64,000 bases of DNA from Flavobacterium anhuiense (GCF_900101855.1 NZ_FMVC01000011.1:1-64000), one strand, 5' to 3'. Shown: positions 1 to 7,552, numbered from the stretch's first letter. Notes: a model not told the origin generated them from the letters alone. Made by a program: numbers and translations.

Positions 1-333
1 GAAATAAAATTTGAAGAGATATTATCTGATAATGGAGCTGAATTTGGAATTAAAACCAGCAAGGTAAAAAATCAGCATCCTTTCGAAAGAATGCTGATGG
101 AGCTCGGGATCGTACACAGATACACCAGACCTTACCGCCCACAGACAAACGGCAAGGTGGAGAGGTTTTGGAGAACTCTGGAAGAGGATTTATTGCGAGA
201 TACTGATTTTGATTCTCAAGAAGAGTTAAAAGAGGAATTGCTGCAATATTTATATTATTACAATCATGAAAGACCGCATCAGGGAATTGATGGAAAAAAG
301 CCAATCGAAATGATAAATCCGTTACCGAAATAA
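1..333 (+). CDS. IS481-like DDE transposase, C-terminal part (cut by window edge)
   Basis: The reading frame is open to the first base of the window, so only the last 110 codons are visible. It carries the second and third parts of an rve/DDE integrase core: SDNGAEF near the start holds the second acidic residue, and RPQTNGKVERFWRTLEEDL holds the catalytic Glu. The C-terminus has the NHERPHQGIDGKKPIEM signature usual in transposases of the IS481/IS3 type, with IS481 the better match. The protein would cut and join DNA ends of its own element. The stop is 12 bp before a palindromic repeat. I cannot see the N-terminus or the left terminal repeat, so intactness is unknown. Confidence 0.85.
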   Translation, partial: EIKFEEILSDNGAEFGIKTSKVKNQHPFERMLMELGIVHRYTRPYRPQTNGKVERFWRTLEEDLLRDTDFDSQEELKEELLQYLYYYNHERPHQGIDGKKPIEMINPLPK

Positions 334-344
334 GTAACTTTTAC

Positions 345-439
345 AATTTCGACGAAGGAGAAATCCTCGTAAGAAGCTCGACAAAGATTGGATTCACATT
401 GCGGAGTTACTTGCGAAGATTTCCCCTTCGTCGAAATGA
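345..439. repeat. Degenerate copy of a palindromic intergenic element
   Basis: The left arm (TTTCGACGAAGGAGAAATC) and right arm (GATTTCCCCTTCGTCGAAA) are imperfect reverse complements around a middle of about 40 nt. The same element occurs in near-perfect form at 4979-5080. It does not encode protein. It starts just after the transposase stop, but the second copy has no transposase beside it, so it is probably an independent dispersed repeat. Confidence 0.85.
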
Positions 440-550
440 TAAACCGTATGGTTACTTTGAGGTAAAACCTTTAACCTTCTGTAACTTTGTGCCTTTGTTC
501 CTAAAAACTTAGTCCTCAGAACCTCCAAAACTTAGCACCTCAAAGAACTT

Positions 551-593
551 AACCTAGATTAAGTGCTTTTCCTTTACATCGGCCGTATCTTTG
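551..593 (+). promoter_or_regulatory. Pirin promoter with palindromic operator
   Basis: AACCTAGATT (551-560) is followed by AAGTGCTT (561-568). After 17 nt comes the -7 box TATCTTTG (586-593), an exact TAnnTTTG match, 30 bp before the pirin ATG. The decamer fits the palindrome AAYCTAGRTT. The same 18-bp motif, at the same distance from the -7 box, lies upstream of yceI at 1786-1828. There is no TTTG -33 box, so an activator site overlapping the -33 region is likely (inference). Confidence 0.75.
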
Positions 594-622
594 TACTATA
601 AAAATAACAAAAGGACAAAATC

Positions 623-1339
623 ATGGAAAATATAGTATTGCACAAAGCAGAATCAAGAGGAAATGCAAATCACGGATGGTTGAACGCTTATCACAGTTTT
701 AGCTTTGCGAGCTGGTACAATCCCGACAGAATTCAGTTTGGAGCGCTTCGTGTTTTGAATGATGATACAATTGCTGCCGGAATGGGATTTGGAACTCACC
801 CACACGATAATATGGAAATTATTACGATTCCGTTAGAAGGTGATTTGGCTCACAAAGACAGTATGGGAAATACTGAAGTAATTAAAAATGGAGACATTCA
901 GGTGATGAGTGCAGGAACCGGAATTCAGCATAGCGAGTTTAACCCGAATGCAGATCAGCAGACTAAACTGTTACAGATTTGGCTGTTTCCAAACAAAAGA
1001 AATGTTACGCCACGTTATCAGCAAATCACTTTGGATGTTGCCGACAGACATAACAAATTGTCTCAGGTTTTATCACCAAATGCAGATGATGAAGGAGTTT
1101 GGATTCACCAAGACGCTTGGTTCAACATGGGTAATTTCGATTCTGGAGTTACTGCTGAATATAAAATCAAAAAAGAAGGAAATGGAGTTTATGCTTTCGT
1201 TTTAAAAGGAAATGTTACGATCAACGGTCAAGAATTAAATTCTCGTGATGCGGTTGGAATCTCAGGAACTGATACTTTAAATATTAAAGCCAATACAGAT
1301 GCTGAATTTTTAGTAATGGACATTCCGATGAATTATTAA
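623..1339 (+). CDS. Pirin family protein
   Basis: A 238-residue bicupin of the pirin/YhhW type. The N-terminal cupin has the full metal set: His59 and His61 in GTHPHDNMEI, then His103 and Glu105 in GIQHSEFN. Family members are cytosolic iron proteins; some oxidise quercetin and others act as redox-linked regulators, so substrate cannot be read from sequence. There is no signal peptide. The start is supported by the N-terminus MENIVLHKAESRG, typical of pirins, and by a promoter ending 30 bp upstream. It is a single-gene unit closed by a terminator at 1373-1420. The shared promoter motif links it to yceI, suggesting a stress or redox response. Confidence 0.93.
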   Translation: MENIVLHKAESRGNANHGWLNAYHSFSFASWYNPDRIQFGALRVLNDDTIAAGMGFGTHPHDNMEIITIPLEGDLAHKDSMGNTEVIKNGDIQVMSAGTGIQHSEFNPNADQQTKLLQIWLFPNKRNVTPRYQQITLDVADRHNKLSQVLSPNADDEGVWIHQDAWFNMGNFDSGVTAEYKIKKEGNGVYAFVLKGNVTINGQELNSRDAVGISGTDTLNIKANTDAEFLVMDIPMNY

Positions 1340-1372
1340 TTCAAACAAATAACAATTAATACCTGTACTTTG

Positions 1373-1420
1373 AAACGATAATGAATCTGGAAATCAGATT
1401 ATTATCGTTTCTTTTTTTTT
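1373..1420 (+). terminator. Intrinsic terminator after pirin gene
   Basis: AAACGATAATGAATCTG pairs with CAGATTATTATCGTTT across a 5-nt loop, followed by CTTTTTTTTT. It separates the pirin gene from the yjdI-like gene. Confidence 0.9.
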
Positions 1421-1506
1421 ATTTCATTTCAAAAAAGAAGACTAACTTTATAAGTAAAAAAATTGGTCTGACTTTAAAATTAAACTAACTCTTAAAATTT
1501 TAAACC

Positions 1507-1734
1507 ATGAATCCAAATAACCTCACTAAAGAATACACAAACGGCGAAGTAACAATTGTATGGCAATCTGGAAAATGCATTCACTCGGCTAATTGTGTCA
1601 AAAACAATCCAGATGTTTTTCGCCCAAAAGAAAAACCGTGGATTACTCCAAAGCAATCTACAACTGAGAAAATTATTTCTACTGTTAATAAATGCCCGTC
1701 AGGAGCGTTGACATTTTACATGAATAAAAAATAA
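1507..1734 (+). CDS. YjdI-type divergent Fe-S mono-cluster protein
   Basis: 75 residues matching the Fer4_19/YjdI family. Cys24 and Cys30 lie in GKCIHSANC, and Cys63 in NKCPSGALTF. These are the only three cysteines, so the fourth cluster ligand must come from another residue, as in other YjdI proteins. It is predicted to be a small soluble electron carrier or Fe-S sensor. It lies between pirin and yceI but is isolated from both by terminators. I see no clear TAnnTTTG box upstream. The family is often found with stress or acetyltransferase genes; its partner here is unknown. Confidence 0.88.
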   Translation: MNPNNLTKEYTNGEVTIVWQSGKCIHSANCVKNNPDVFRPKEKPWITPKQSTTEKIISTVNKCPSGALTFYMNKK

Positions 1735-1741
1735 TCGCAAG

Positions 1742-1776
1742 AGACCTAACGGGTTTTAAAACCTGTTAGGTCTTTC
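1742..1776 (+). terminator. Terminator after yjdI-like gene
   Basis: AGACCTAACGGGTTTT and AAAACCTGTTAGGTCT form an almost perfect 16-bp stem with essentially no loop, then TTTC. It ends 9 bp before the yceI operator. Confidence 0.75.
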
Positions 1777-1785
1777 ACATTTCTT

Positions 1786-1828
1786 AATCTAGGTTAAGTG
1801 CTTAAGGACAACTGCCATCGTAACTTTG
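1786..1828 (+). promoter_or_regulatory. yceI promoter with the same palindromic operator as pirin
   Basis: AATCTAGGTT (1786-1795) plus AAGTGCTT (1796-1803), then 17 nt, then TAACTTTG (1821-1828). The decamer is the exact reverse complement of the one before the pirin gene, and the spacing to the -7 box is identical. Sequence between motif and box differs between the two promoters, so the match is not just a recent duplication. Confidence 0.78.
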
Positions 1829-1867
1829 TCCTATCAAAATGAAATTAATTATTTAAAAAATAAAATT

Positions 1868-2401
1868 ATGGCAACTACAAAATGGTCAATTGACCCAACT
1901 CACTCAGAAATTGGTTTTAAAGTTAAACACATGATGTTTACTAATGTTTCAGGAAAATTTGGAACTTACGAGGCTTCTGCAATCACAGAAGGAGAAAGTT
2001 TTGATAATGCAGATTTCAGTTTTTCTGCTGATATCGCTTCGATCGACACTGCAAATGCAGATCGTGACGGACATTTAAGAAGCGGTGATTTCTTTGACGC
2101 TGAGAATCATCCTAAATTAACTTTCAAATCTTCTGCTTTCAAAAAAATTAATGATGGTGAATTTGAATTAACTGGAGATTTAAACATTAAAGGTGTTTCA
2201 AAAACAGTAAAATTCCCAGTTGAATTTAGCGGAATCATGACTGATCCTTGGGGAAATACAAAAGTAGGCTTAAGCATAGAAGGAAAAATTAATCGTAAAG
2301 ATTGGGGTTTAAACTGGAACTCAGCTCTTGAAACAGGGGGTGTTTTAGTAGGCGAAGAAGTTCGTTTAAACATTGAATTACAATTTGTAAAACAAGCCTA
2401 A
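1868..2401 (+). CDS. YceI family lipid-binding-like protein
   Basis: A 177-residue YceI domain from WSIDPTHSEIGFKVKH to the C-terminal NIELQFVKQA. The fold is a lipocalin-like barrel that binds long isoprenoids such as quinone tails. The start is set at the ATG of MATTKWSID. An in-frame TTG at 1826 would give 14 more residues but falls inside the -7 box, so it cannot be the start. No signal peptide is present, so a cytoplasmic form is predicted, unlike periplasmic E. coli YceI. The shared operator with the pirin gene suggests co-regulation under quinone or oxidative stress (inference). Confidence 0.92.
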   Translation: MATTKWSIDPTHSEIGFKVKHMMFTNVSGKFGTYEASAITEGESFDNADFSFSADIASIDTANADRDGHLRSGDFFDAENHPKLTFKSSAFKKINDGEFELTGDLNIKGVSKTVKFPVEFSGIMTDPWGNTKVGLSIEGKINRKDWGLNWNSALETGGVLVGEEVRLNIELQFVKQA

Positions 2402-2432
2402 TCTATTTGGTTTTAGATTTAATTGGTTGGTT

Positions 2433-2470
2433 AAAAGCCTTGCGTTTACTCGCAGGGCTTTTGTTTTTTT
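2433..2470 (+). terminator. Terminator after yceI
   Basis: AAAAGCCTTGCG pairs with CGCAGGGCTTTT across TTTACT, followed by GTTTTTTT. Confidence 0.88.
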
Positions 2471-2616
2471 AGCCACAAATTACACAAATTTCCACAAATT
2501 ATTATTTTTTAATTTTTTTTGCCACAGATGAAGAATTTCCTCAGATTAAAAATCCAAATAATCTTTTTAATCTGTGGCAAAAAATTAATTTGTGGAAATT
2601 TGTGTAATTCGTGGTT
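2471..2616. repeat. Nested palindromic intergenic repeat
   Basis: Outer arms 2471-2501 and 2586-2616 are reverse complements with 2 mismatches in 31 positions. An inner pair, GCCACAGA (2521-2528) and TCTGTGGC (2571-2578), makes a second stem inside. It fills the gap between the convergent yceI and araC-type genes. It resembles dispersed non-coding palindromes common in Flavobacterium, a recollection I cannot verify here. Confidence 0.8.
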
Positions 2617-2625
2617 ATAAAAAAC

Positions 2626-3489
2626 TCAACGCGAAGTATTTCTAAATTCTGTAGGCGACATTCCGGTTTGTTTTTTGAAGAATCTTGAGAAATAGGAATA
2701 ATCTTCGTAACCGACTTTGAATGCGACTTCATTTACGGCTAATTGTTTGTCAATCAGCATTCTTTTGATTTCTAGGATCACCCTGTCCATAATTACTTCT
2801 GTCGCTGTTTTTTGGAGAATTTCATTGCAGATTCTGTTTAAATGTTTCAGCGTAATATTTAGCTTTTCCGCATAAAATGAAGGCAGTTTCTGAGTTCTGA
2901 AATGCTCTTCCAAAAGCGATTCAAACTTATTGATTTTGATATTGTACGAATGGGTTTGATGCGAATAGGTTTCTCCATATTTTCTAGCTACTTCAATATG
3001 AATGCAGTCTAGCAAATTCAGTAATTTGTCTAATTGGTATTTGTTATCTTGGTTGTTTTCTTTAATCAGTAAATCAAAATATGGAACGATTTTCGGGATT
3101 TCTTTTTCTTCAAAAACCATTTCTGGTCGGTTTTGAATGGAATGATAAAAATTATAATCGTTGATTTTCTTCTGTCCGAAATACAAATTGTACAATTCCT
3201 GAGAAAAGATAATTACAAAACCTTCAATATCTTCAGACAAATTCCAATGGTGCATTTGTCCAGGCTGTAGCACAAAAAGACTTCCTCTTTTGATTTCAAA
3301 CTGGTCAAAATCGACTTCATGTAATCCCGAACCTTTAGTAAAAAAGACCATCAAATACGAATCATGACGATGCGGTTCTTCGACAAAACTGTGACTTTTT
3401 AAGTGTTCCGTAAAAGTATTGACATAAAAATCGCGGTGAATATCGTTACAGCTGAAATTCTGAACACTATAAATTGGATATCGCTTCAT
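2626..3489 (-). CDS. AraC family transcriptional regulator
   Basis: 287 residues. The N-terminal part is a cupin-like sensing domain (HRHDSYLMVFFTKGSG, then RGSLFVLQPGQMHHW near residues 40-85). The last 100 residues are a double helix-turn-helix AraC domain ending VGYEDYSYFSRFFKKQTGMSPTEFR. It is a cytosolic DNA-binding activator or repressor with an unknown small-molecule ligand. It points away from the DUF983 gene and converges on yceI. It could control neighbouring genes, but AraC proteins usually bind direct repeats, so nothing ties it to the palindrome at the pirin and yceI promoters. Confidence 0.93.
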   Translation of the reverse strand: MKRYPIYSVQNFSCNDIHRDFYVNTFTEHLKSHSFVEEPHRHDSYLMVFFTKGSGLHEVDFDQFEIKRGSLFVLQPGQMHHWNLSEDIEGFVIIFSQELYNLYFGQKKINDYNFYHSIQNRPEMVFEEKEIPKIVPYFDLLIKENNQDNKYQLDKLLNLLDCIHIEVARKYGETYSHQTHSYNIKINKFESLLEEHFRTQKLPSFYAEKLNITLKHLNRICNEILQKTATEVIMDRVILEIKRMLIDKQLAVNEVAFKVGYEDYSYFSRFFKKQTGMSPTEFRNTSR

Positions 3490-3553
3490 AAAAATGTCTT
3501 TATTGTGCTATAATAAGCGAAGATACTAAAAAGACTTTTATAATGCTCTGAAT

Positions 3554-3561
3554 TACCTTTG
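3554..3561 (+). promoter_or_regulatory. -7 promoter box for DUF983 gene
   Basis: TACCTTTG, an exact TAnnTTTG match, 23 bp before the ATG. No clear -33 TTG. Confidence 0.6.
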
Positions 3562-3584
3562 TATAAACAAAAATCAATAATATC

Positions 3585-3947
3585 ATGTCAAGTGCATTAA
3601 CTCATATTTTAAAAAACGAATGTCCTGTTTGTCATAAAGGAAAAGTTTTTACAGACAAAAATATTTTTCTGAATTTCAGTTTTCCAAAAATGAATGAATA
3701 CTGCAATCATTGCCATTATAAATTCCAAAAAGAGCCTGGCTATTTCTTTGGCGCCATGTATGTAAACTATGGGCTAACCGTTGCTCAAGGAATTGCAACG
3801 TATTGTATTGCACAGTTTTTCTTTGAGAAAAATTTCGATTTAAGAATCCTTCCAATTATTGCTGTTTCTATCACTCTACTTACTCCTTTTAACCTGAGAT
3901 TTTCCAGATTAGCATGGATTTATATGTTTAAGGATTATACGAAATAA
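3585..3947 (+). CDS. DUF983 family membrane protein
   Basis: 120 residues. Two CxxC pairs (Cys13/Cys16 in NECPVCHKGKVF and Cys40/Cys43 in EYCNHCHYKF) form a probable zinc ribbon at the N-terminus. Two hydrophobic helices follow (roughly 56-80 and 90-108), with the conserved PGYFFGAMYVNYG stretch between. The family is uncharacterised; members are small inner-membrane proteins. It is transcribed alone, divergently from the AraC regulator. Confidence 0.88.
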   Translation: MSSALTHILKNECPVCHKGKVFTDKNIFLNFSFPKMNEYCNHCHYKFQKEPGYFFGAMYVNYGLTVAQGIATYCIAQFFFEKNFDLRILPIIAVSITLLTPFNLRFSRLAWIYMFKDYTK

Positions 3948-3955
3948 AAAAGTAT

Positions 3956-3963
3956 TATTTTTG
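3956..3963 (+). promoter_or_regulatory. -7 promoter box for fabD
   Basis: TATTTTTG, 57 bp before the fabD ATG, matching TAnnTTTG. Confidence 0.6.
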
Positions 3964-4020
3964 CCTTCCAATTGAAACTAATTTTCAATTTTAAAAAAAA
4001 GTAAAAATTAAATTAGACAA

Positions 4021-4893
4021 ATGAAAGCATACGTATTTCCGGGTCAGGGTGCACAGTTCACAGGAATGGGTAAAGACCTTTATGAAAATTCGGCTTTAGC
4101 CAAAGAATTATTCGAAAAAGCTAATGAAATATTAGGTTTCAGAATTACAGATATCATGTTTGAAGGCACTGCCGAAGAACTAAAAGAAACTAAAGTGACA
4201 CAGCCTGCTGTATTTTTACATTCAGTTATTTTAGCTAAAACTTTAGAGGATTTCAAACCGGAAATGGTTGCAGGGCATTCATTAGGAGAATTTTCGGCTT
4301 TGGTTGCTAACGGGACTTTATCTTTTGAAGATGGACTTAAATTGGTTTCTCAACGTGCTTTGGCAATGCAAAAAGCTTGCGAAATCACTCCATCTACAAT
4401 GGCGGCTGTTTTAGGTTTAGCTGATAATGTTGTAGAAGAAGTTTGTGCTTCTATCGATGGTGTTGTGGTTGCGGCTAACTATAACTGCCCTGGACAATTA
4501 GTAATTTCTGGAGAAACTTCGGCTGTTGAAAAAGCTTGTGAAGCTATGAAAGCTGCAGGAGCAAAACGTGCTTTAATTTTACCTGTTGGAGGTGCATTCC
4601 ACTCACCTATGATGGAGCCTGCAAGAGAAGAATTGGCTGCTGCAATCGAAGCAACTACTTTCTCTACTCCAATTTGCCCAGTATATCAAAACGTTACTGC
4701 AAACGCGGTTTCTGATGCTAACGAAATTAAAAAGAACTTAATCATCCAATTAACAGCTCCTGTAAAATGGACTCAGTCTGTACAGCAAATGATCGCTGAT
4801 GGCGCAACTTTGTTTACTGAAGTTGGTCCAGGAAAAGTATTAACTGGATTGATTAATAAAATTGATAAAGAAGCTGCTGTTGCTAATGCGTAG
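4021..4893 (+). CDS. fabD: Malonyl-CoA:ACP transacylase
   Basis: 290 residues, the usual FabD length. It opens with FPGQGAQFTGMG. The nucleophile is Ser87 in GHSLGE, the catalytic partner is His194 in GGAFHSPMM, and the carboxylate-binding Arg112 follows in SQRALAMQ. It moves malonyl groups from CoA to acyl carrier protein in the cytoplasm to feed type II fatty acid synthesis. No other fab genes are adjacent, so it is transcribed alone with its own promoter and a strong terminator. Confidence 0.97.
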   Translation: MKAYVFPGQGAQFTGMGKDLYENSALAKELFEKANEILGFRITDIMFEGTAEELKETKVTQPAVFLHSVILAKTLEDFKPEMVAGHSLGEFSALVANGTLSFEDGLKLVSQRALAMQKACEITPSTMAAVLGLADNVVEEVCASIDGVVVAANYNCPGQLVISGETSAVEKACEAMKAAGAKRALILPVGGAFHSPMMEPAREELAAAIEATTFSTPICPVYQNVTANAVSDANEIKKNLIIQLTAPVKWTQSVQQMIADGATLFTEVGPGKVLTGLINKIDKEAAVANA

Positions 4894-4941
4894 TTAGTTT
4901 TCAGTCGCGGTCTCAGTTTTCAGTTAAAAAACTATACATAT

Positions 4942-4979
4942 AAAAAGCTCTGAAAAAATTTTGTTTTTCAGAGCTTTTT
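4942..4979 (+). terminator. Terminator after fabD
   Basis: AAAAAGCTCTGAAAAA pairs perfectly with TTTTTCAGAGCTTTTT over a 6-nt loop. The palindromic element at 4979-5080 begins where it ends. Confidence 0.9.
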
Positions 4980-5080
4980 GTCATTTCGACGAAGGAGAAA
5001 TCTTCGCAAGAAACTCTACATAGAAAGTCTAAAAACTTTGCAGAGCTACTTGCGAAGATTTCTCCTTCGTCGAAATGACA
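4979..5080. repeat. Palindromic element with perfect 32-bp arms
   Basis: 4979-5010 and 5049-5080 are exact reverse complements (32 bp; outer ends TGTCATTTCGACGAAGGAG), with a 38-nt loop. A decayed copy is at 345-439. The arms end in the convergent gap between fabD and the transporter gene. There is no open reading frame, so it is a small non-autonomous or REP-like element. Confidence 0.92.
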
Positions 5081-5093
5081 TACTAAAAGAATA

Positions 5094-5999
5094 CTACAAA
5101 ACTTTCTTTTCCTTCTTCTTGTAATTCACAATAAAAACTCCAAGAATAATTAAAGCTGTAGCAATAATAAAATCAATCGTAATTACTTCATCTAAAAGCG
5201 ACCAGCCCAAGAAAACAGCAATTATTGTATTGATGTAGGACAAAATAGAAACCTGAACCGCTGTAACATGTTTTAGTGCATAATTATAACAAAAGAAAGC
5301 AATTACAGATCCAAATATTGATAAATACAAAGCAGCAAAAATACTTTTTGAACTCCAAGAATTAAAATCTGGATTTGGTGAGAATATTGAAGCCAAGACC
5401 AACTGAATACAAGATGCGATTGTAAATTGGTAAAATAAATTGAGCGTTATATTTTTCGATTTATTTGCATGCGTTTTGGTATAAATTGTTCCAGCCGCCC
5501 ACGCCAAAATTGCAAATCCCATAAACATCATTCCAGTTCTGTAATTAACATCTAAAAATGATTCGAGTCCATCTTTAAAAATAAACACTACTCCTGAAAA
5601 CCCAATAAGTACACCAATAAATCGCTTTAAACTCATTTTTTGCAATCCAAACATAATACTGCCCAAAAAAATAAGAATTGGAGTCAAGGCATTTATAACT
5701 GATGCTAATCCGCTAGGGATATTCTGCTCTGCAATTGTCGTAAAGCCATTTGCAATTACAAGCATTAAAACCGAAGCAATAAGCTGTTGTTTAAAATTCT
5801 CCCAGCCAATCCATTTTAATTCTTTTTTGAATAATAAAATGGTCATCATAATAAATCCCGCAAGACCTTGACGAATTGAAGTTACAAACCAAGGCGGAAT
5901 CGTTTCAACGGCAACTCTAATTCCTAAAAATGTAGTTCCCCAAACAATTCCAACAGCCGCTAGGGCAAATATTAATTTATAATCTAAACTTTGTTTCAT
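5094..5999 (-). CDS. EamA family (drug/metabolite transporter) permease
   Basis: 301 residues with about ten hydrophobic helices arranged as two EamA repeats. The first starts at AAVGIVWGTTFLGIRVAVE and the second near ILAWAAGTIYTKTHA; the C-terminus is a short lysine-rich tail. Family members export or import small metabolites, often amino acids, across the inner membrane. Substrate cannot be predicted. It lies downstream of galE but a terminator-like hairpin at 6014-6055 separates them, so it is likely a separate unit. Confidence 0.93.
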   Translation of the reverse strand: MKQSLDYKLIFALAAVGIVWGTTFLGIRVAVETIPPWFVTSIRQGLAGFIMMTILLFKKELKWIGWENFKQQLIASVLMLVIANGFTTIAEQNIPSGLASVINALTPILIFLGSIMFGLQKMSLKRFIGVLIGFSGVVFIFKDGLESFLDVNYRTGMMFMGFAILAWAAGTIYTKTHANKSKNITLNLFYQFTIASCIQLVLASIFSPNPDFNSWSSKSIFAALYLSIFGSVIAFFCYNYALKHVTAVQVSILSYINTIIAVFLGWSLLDEVITIDFIIATALIILGVFIVNYKKKEKKVL

Positions 6000-6013
6000 G
6001 ATAATTAATAGCT

Positions 6014-6055
6014 AAAAAAAATCCCAAACTATATTACTATAATCTGGGATTTTAA
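6014..6055 (-). terminator. Terminator after galE
   Basis: AAAATCCCA and TGGGATTTT pair across a loop of about 17 nt. The A-run at 6014-6020 gives the U-tract on the minus strand. Confidence 0.65.
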
Positions 6056-6078
6056 AAATTTATAATTTTATTAAAAAA

Positions 6079-7095
6079 TTACTTATTCCTCACTTTTTGT
6101 TCCCATTTCCAAGCACTTGCCATCGCTTCATCCAGACTTAGTTCAGCTTTCCATCCTAAGACATTATTTGCCTTGTCTGTATTTGCATAAGCCTCAGTAA
6201 TATCACCTTCGCGACGAGGCATCATCTTATAAGGCAATTGTTTACCGCTGACTTTTTCAAAACTATGAATGACTTCAAGAACAGAACTTCCTTTTCCTGT
6301 TCCTAAGTTGAAAGTCTCCACTTTTGCCAAATTCTTTTTATTCAACAAACGCTGTAACGCAATTACGTGTGCTTTCGCTAAATCTACTACGTGAATATAA
6401 TCGCGAATTGCAGTTCCGTCTGGCGTTGGGTAATCATTTCCGAAAACAGATAATTCCTGACGTAGACCCACTCCCGTTTGTGTAATAAATGGAACTAAGT
6501 TTTGAGGAACCCCCAATGGCAATTCTCCAATTTCTACAGATTCGTGCGCTCCAACTGGATTAAAATAACGCAATAAAATAGCGCTGATATTGGTAACTTT
6601 AGCTGTATCTATAATAATTTCTTCTCCAATCTGTTTTGTATTTCCGTAAGGAGACATGGCAGTTTGAACCGGAGCATCTTCTGTAATTGGCATTTTTTCA
6701 GCTTGACCGTAAACTGTACAAGAAGAACTGAAAATAAAACTTGCTTCAGGTTTTTGCTGTAATTCCTGTAAAAGATAAACTAAACTGCTAATGTTGTTTT
6801 CGTAGTACAACAATGGTTGTTCAACACTTTCGCCAACAGCTTTTGAAGCTGCAAAATGAATAACCCCAGTAACATCATTATGTTTTTTAAAGAAATCCCG
6901 AACATCGCTTTTTTCTCTTAAATCAATTTTTTCGAATAACGGCGTTTTTCCCGTAATCGCTGTAATTCCTTTTAAAACATCTTCTGAAGAGTTTGAAAGA
7001 TTATCAATAATCACTACCTCGAAGCCTTCATTTTGCAATTCGACTACGGTGTGGGAACCGATAAACCCTAATCCTCCTGTTACTAATACTTTCAT
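6079..7095 (-). CDS. galE: UDP-glucose 4-epimerase
   Basis: 338 residues, standard GalE length. The NAD-binding Rossmann motif is GGLGFIGS (Gly7/Gly10/Gly13). The active site shows SSSCTVYG (123-130) and the Tyr150-x3-Lys154 pair in PYGNTK. The enzyme interconverts UDP-glucose and UDP-galactose for surface polysaccharide and galactose use. It is the last gene of a minus-strand operon after a DegT aminotransferase and a DUF4440 protein, spaced by 14 bp from the latter. That context favours a role in sugar-nucleotide supply for glycans. Confidence 0.96.
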   Translation of the reverse strand: MKVLVTGGLGFIGSHTVVELQNEGFEVVIIDNLSNSSEDVLKGITAITGKTPLFEKIDLREKSDVRDFFKKHNDVTGVIHFAASKAVGESVEQPLLYYENNISSLVYLLQELQQKPEASFIFSSSCTVYGQAEKMPITEDAPVQTAMSPYGNTKQIGEEIIIDTAKVTNISAILLRYFNPVGAHESVEIGELPLGVPQNLVPFITQTGVGLRQELSVFGNDYPTPDGTAIRDYIHVVDLAKAHVIALQRLLNKKNLAKVETFNLGTGKGSSVLEVIHSFEKVSGKQLPYKMMPRREGDITEAYANTDKANNVLGWKAELSLDEAMASAWKWEQKVRNK

Positions 7096-7109
7096 TTTGT
7101 GGTTGTTTG

Positions 7110-7550
7110 TTATGTAGTTAATTTATATGCTTGTCTGGCAATAAGAATCCATTTATTTTTTTGTTTCTGCCAAACCAGCATTATTCCTATTTTAATATCT
7201 CGATCTATACCATCATCTTTGGTATGAGCCGATAAAACATGCCGAACAATAGCAACATCATTCTGAATTGTTATAGTTTGGTTTTGAAAATCGATAGATA
7301 CAAAATCAGATTTTCCGCTAACTATTCCCTCTATAAATTCAGCTTGATTTTGAAAATTGCCATTAGAATGAACATAATTTAATTGATCAGAAGTCAGTGC
7401 TTTCAACTTCGCTCCGTCAGCATCAATCATTGCCTGACGCAATATTTCAACCTGACTTTTTACAGCATTCTCTTCTTTAGCGTTCGTTTTTTGAGCAAAA
7501 ACCGAATACTGAAAAAATACCATTAAAAGTAAAAGACCAAATCTTTTCAT
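7110..7550 (-). CDS. Secreted DUF4440/NTF2-like protein
   Basis: 146 residues. A signal peptide (MKRFGLLLLMVFFQYSVFAQ) precedes a SnoaL/NTF2-like alpha+beta domain of the DUF4440 type (EILRQAMIDADGAKLKALTSD; HSNGNFQNQAEFIEGI; WILIARQAYKL). It is probably periplasmic. NTF2-like folds bind small molecules or isomerise ketosteroids, but function here is unknown. It is tightly packed between the DegT gene (2 bp) and galE (14 bp), so it is co-transcribed with sugar-nucleotide genes. A periplasmic protein inside such an operon is unexpected. Confidence 0.85.
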   Translation of the reverse strand: MKRFGLLLLMVFFQYSVFAQKTNAKEENAVKSQVEILRQAMIDADGAKLKALTSDQLNYVHSNGNFQNQAEFIEGIVSGKSDFVSIDFQNQTITIQNDVAIVRHVLSAHTKDDGIDRDIKIGIMLVWQKQKNKWILIARQAYKLTT

Positions 7551-7552
7551 TT

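Noticed and set aside
1826..1867. Longer yceI start at TTG 1826
   Set aside because: It overlaps the -7 box TAACTTTG and encodes residues unlike YceI proteins; ATG 1868 is kept.
2626..3489. AraC regulator as the factor binding the pirin/yceI palindrome
   Set aside because: Adjacency is suggestive, but AraC proteins usually bind direct half-sites and the motif is absent from its own promoter region.
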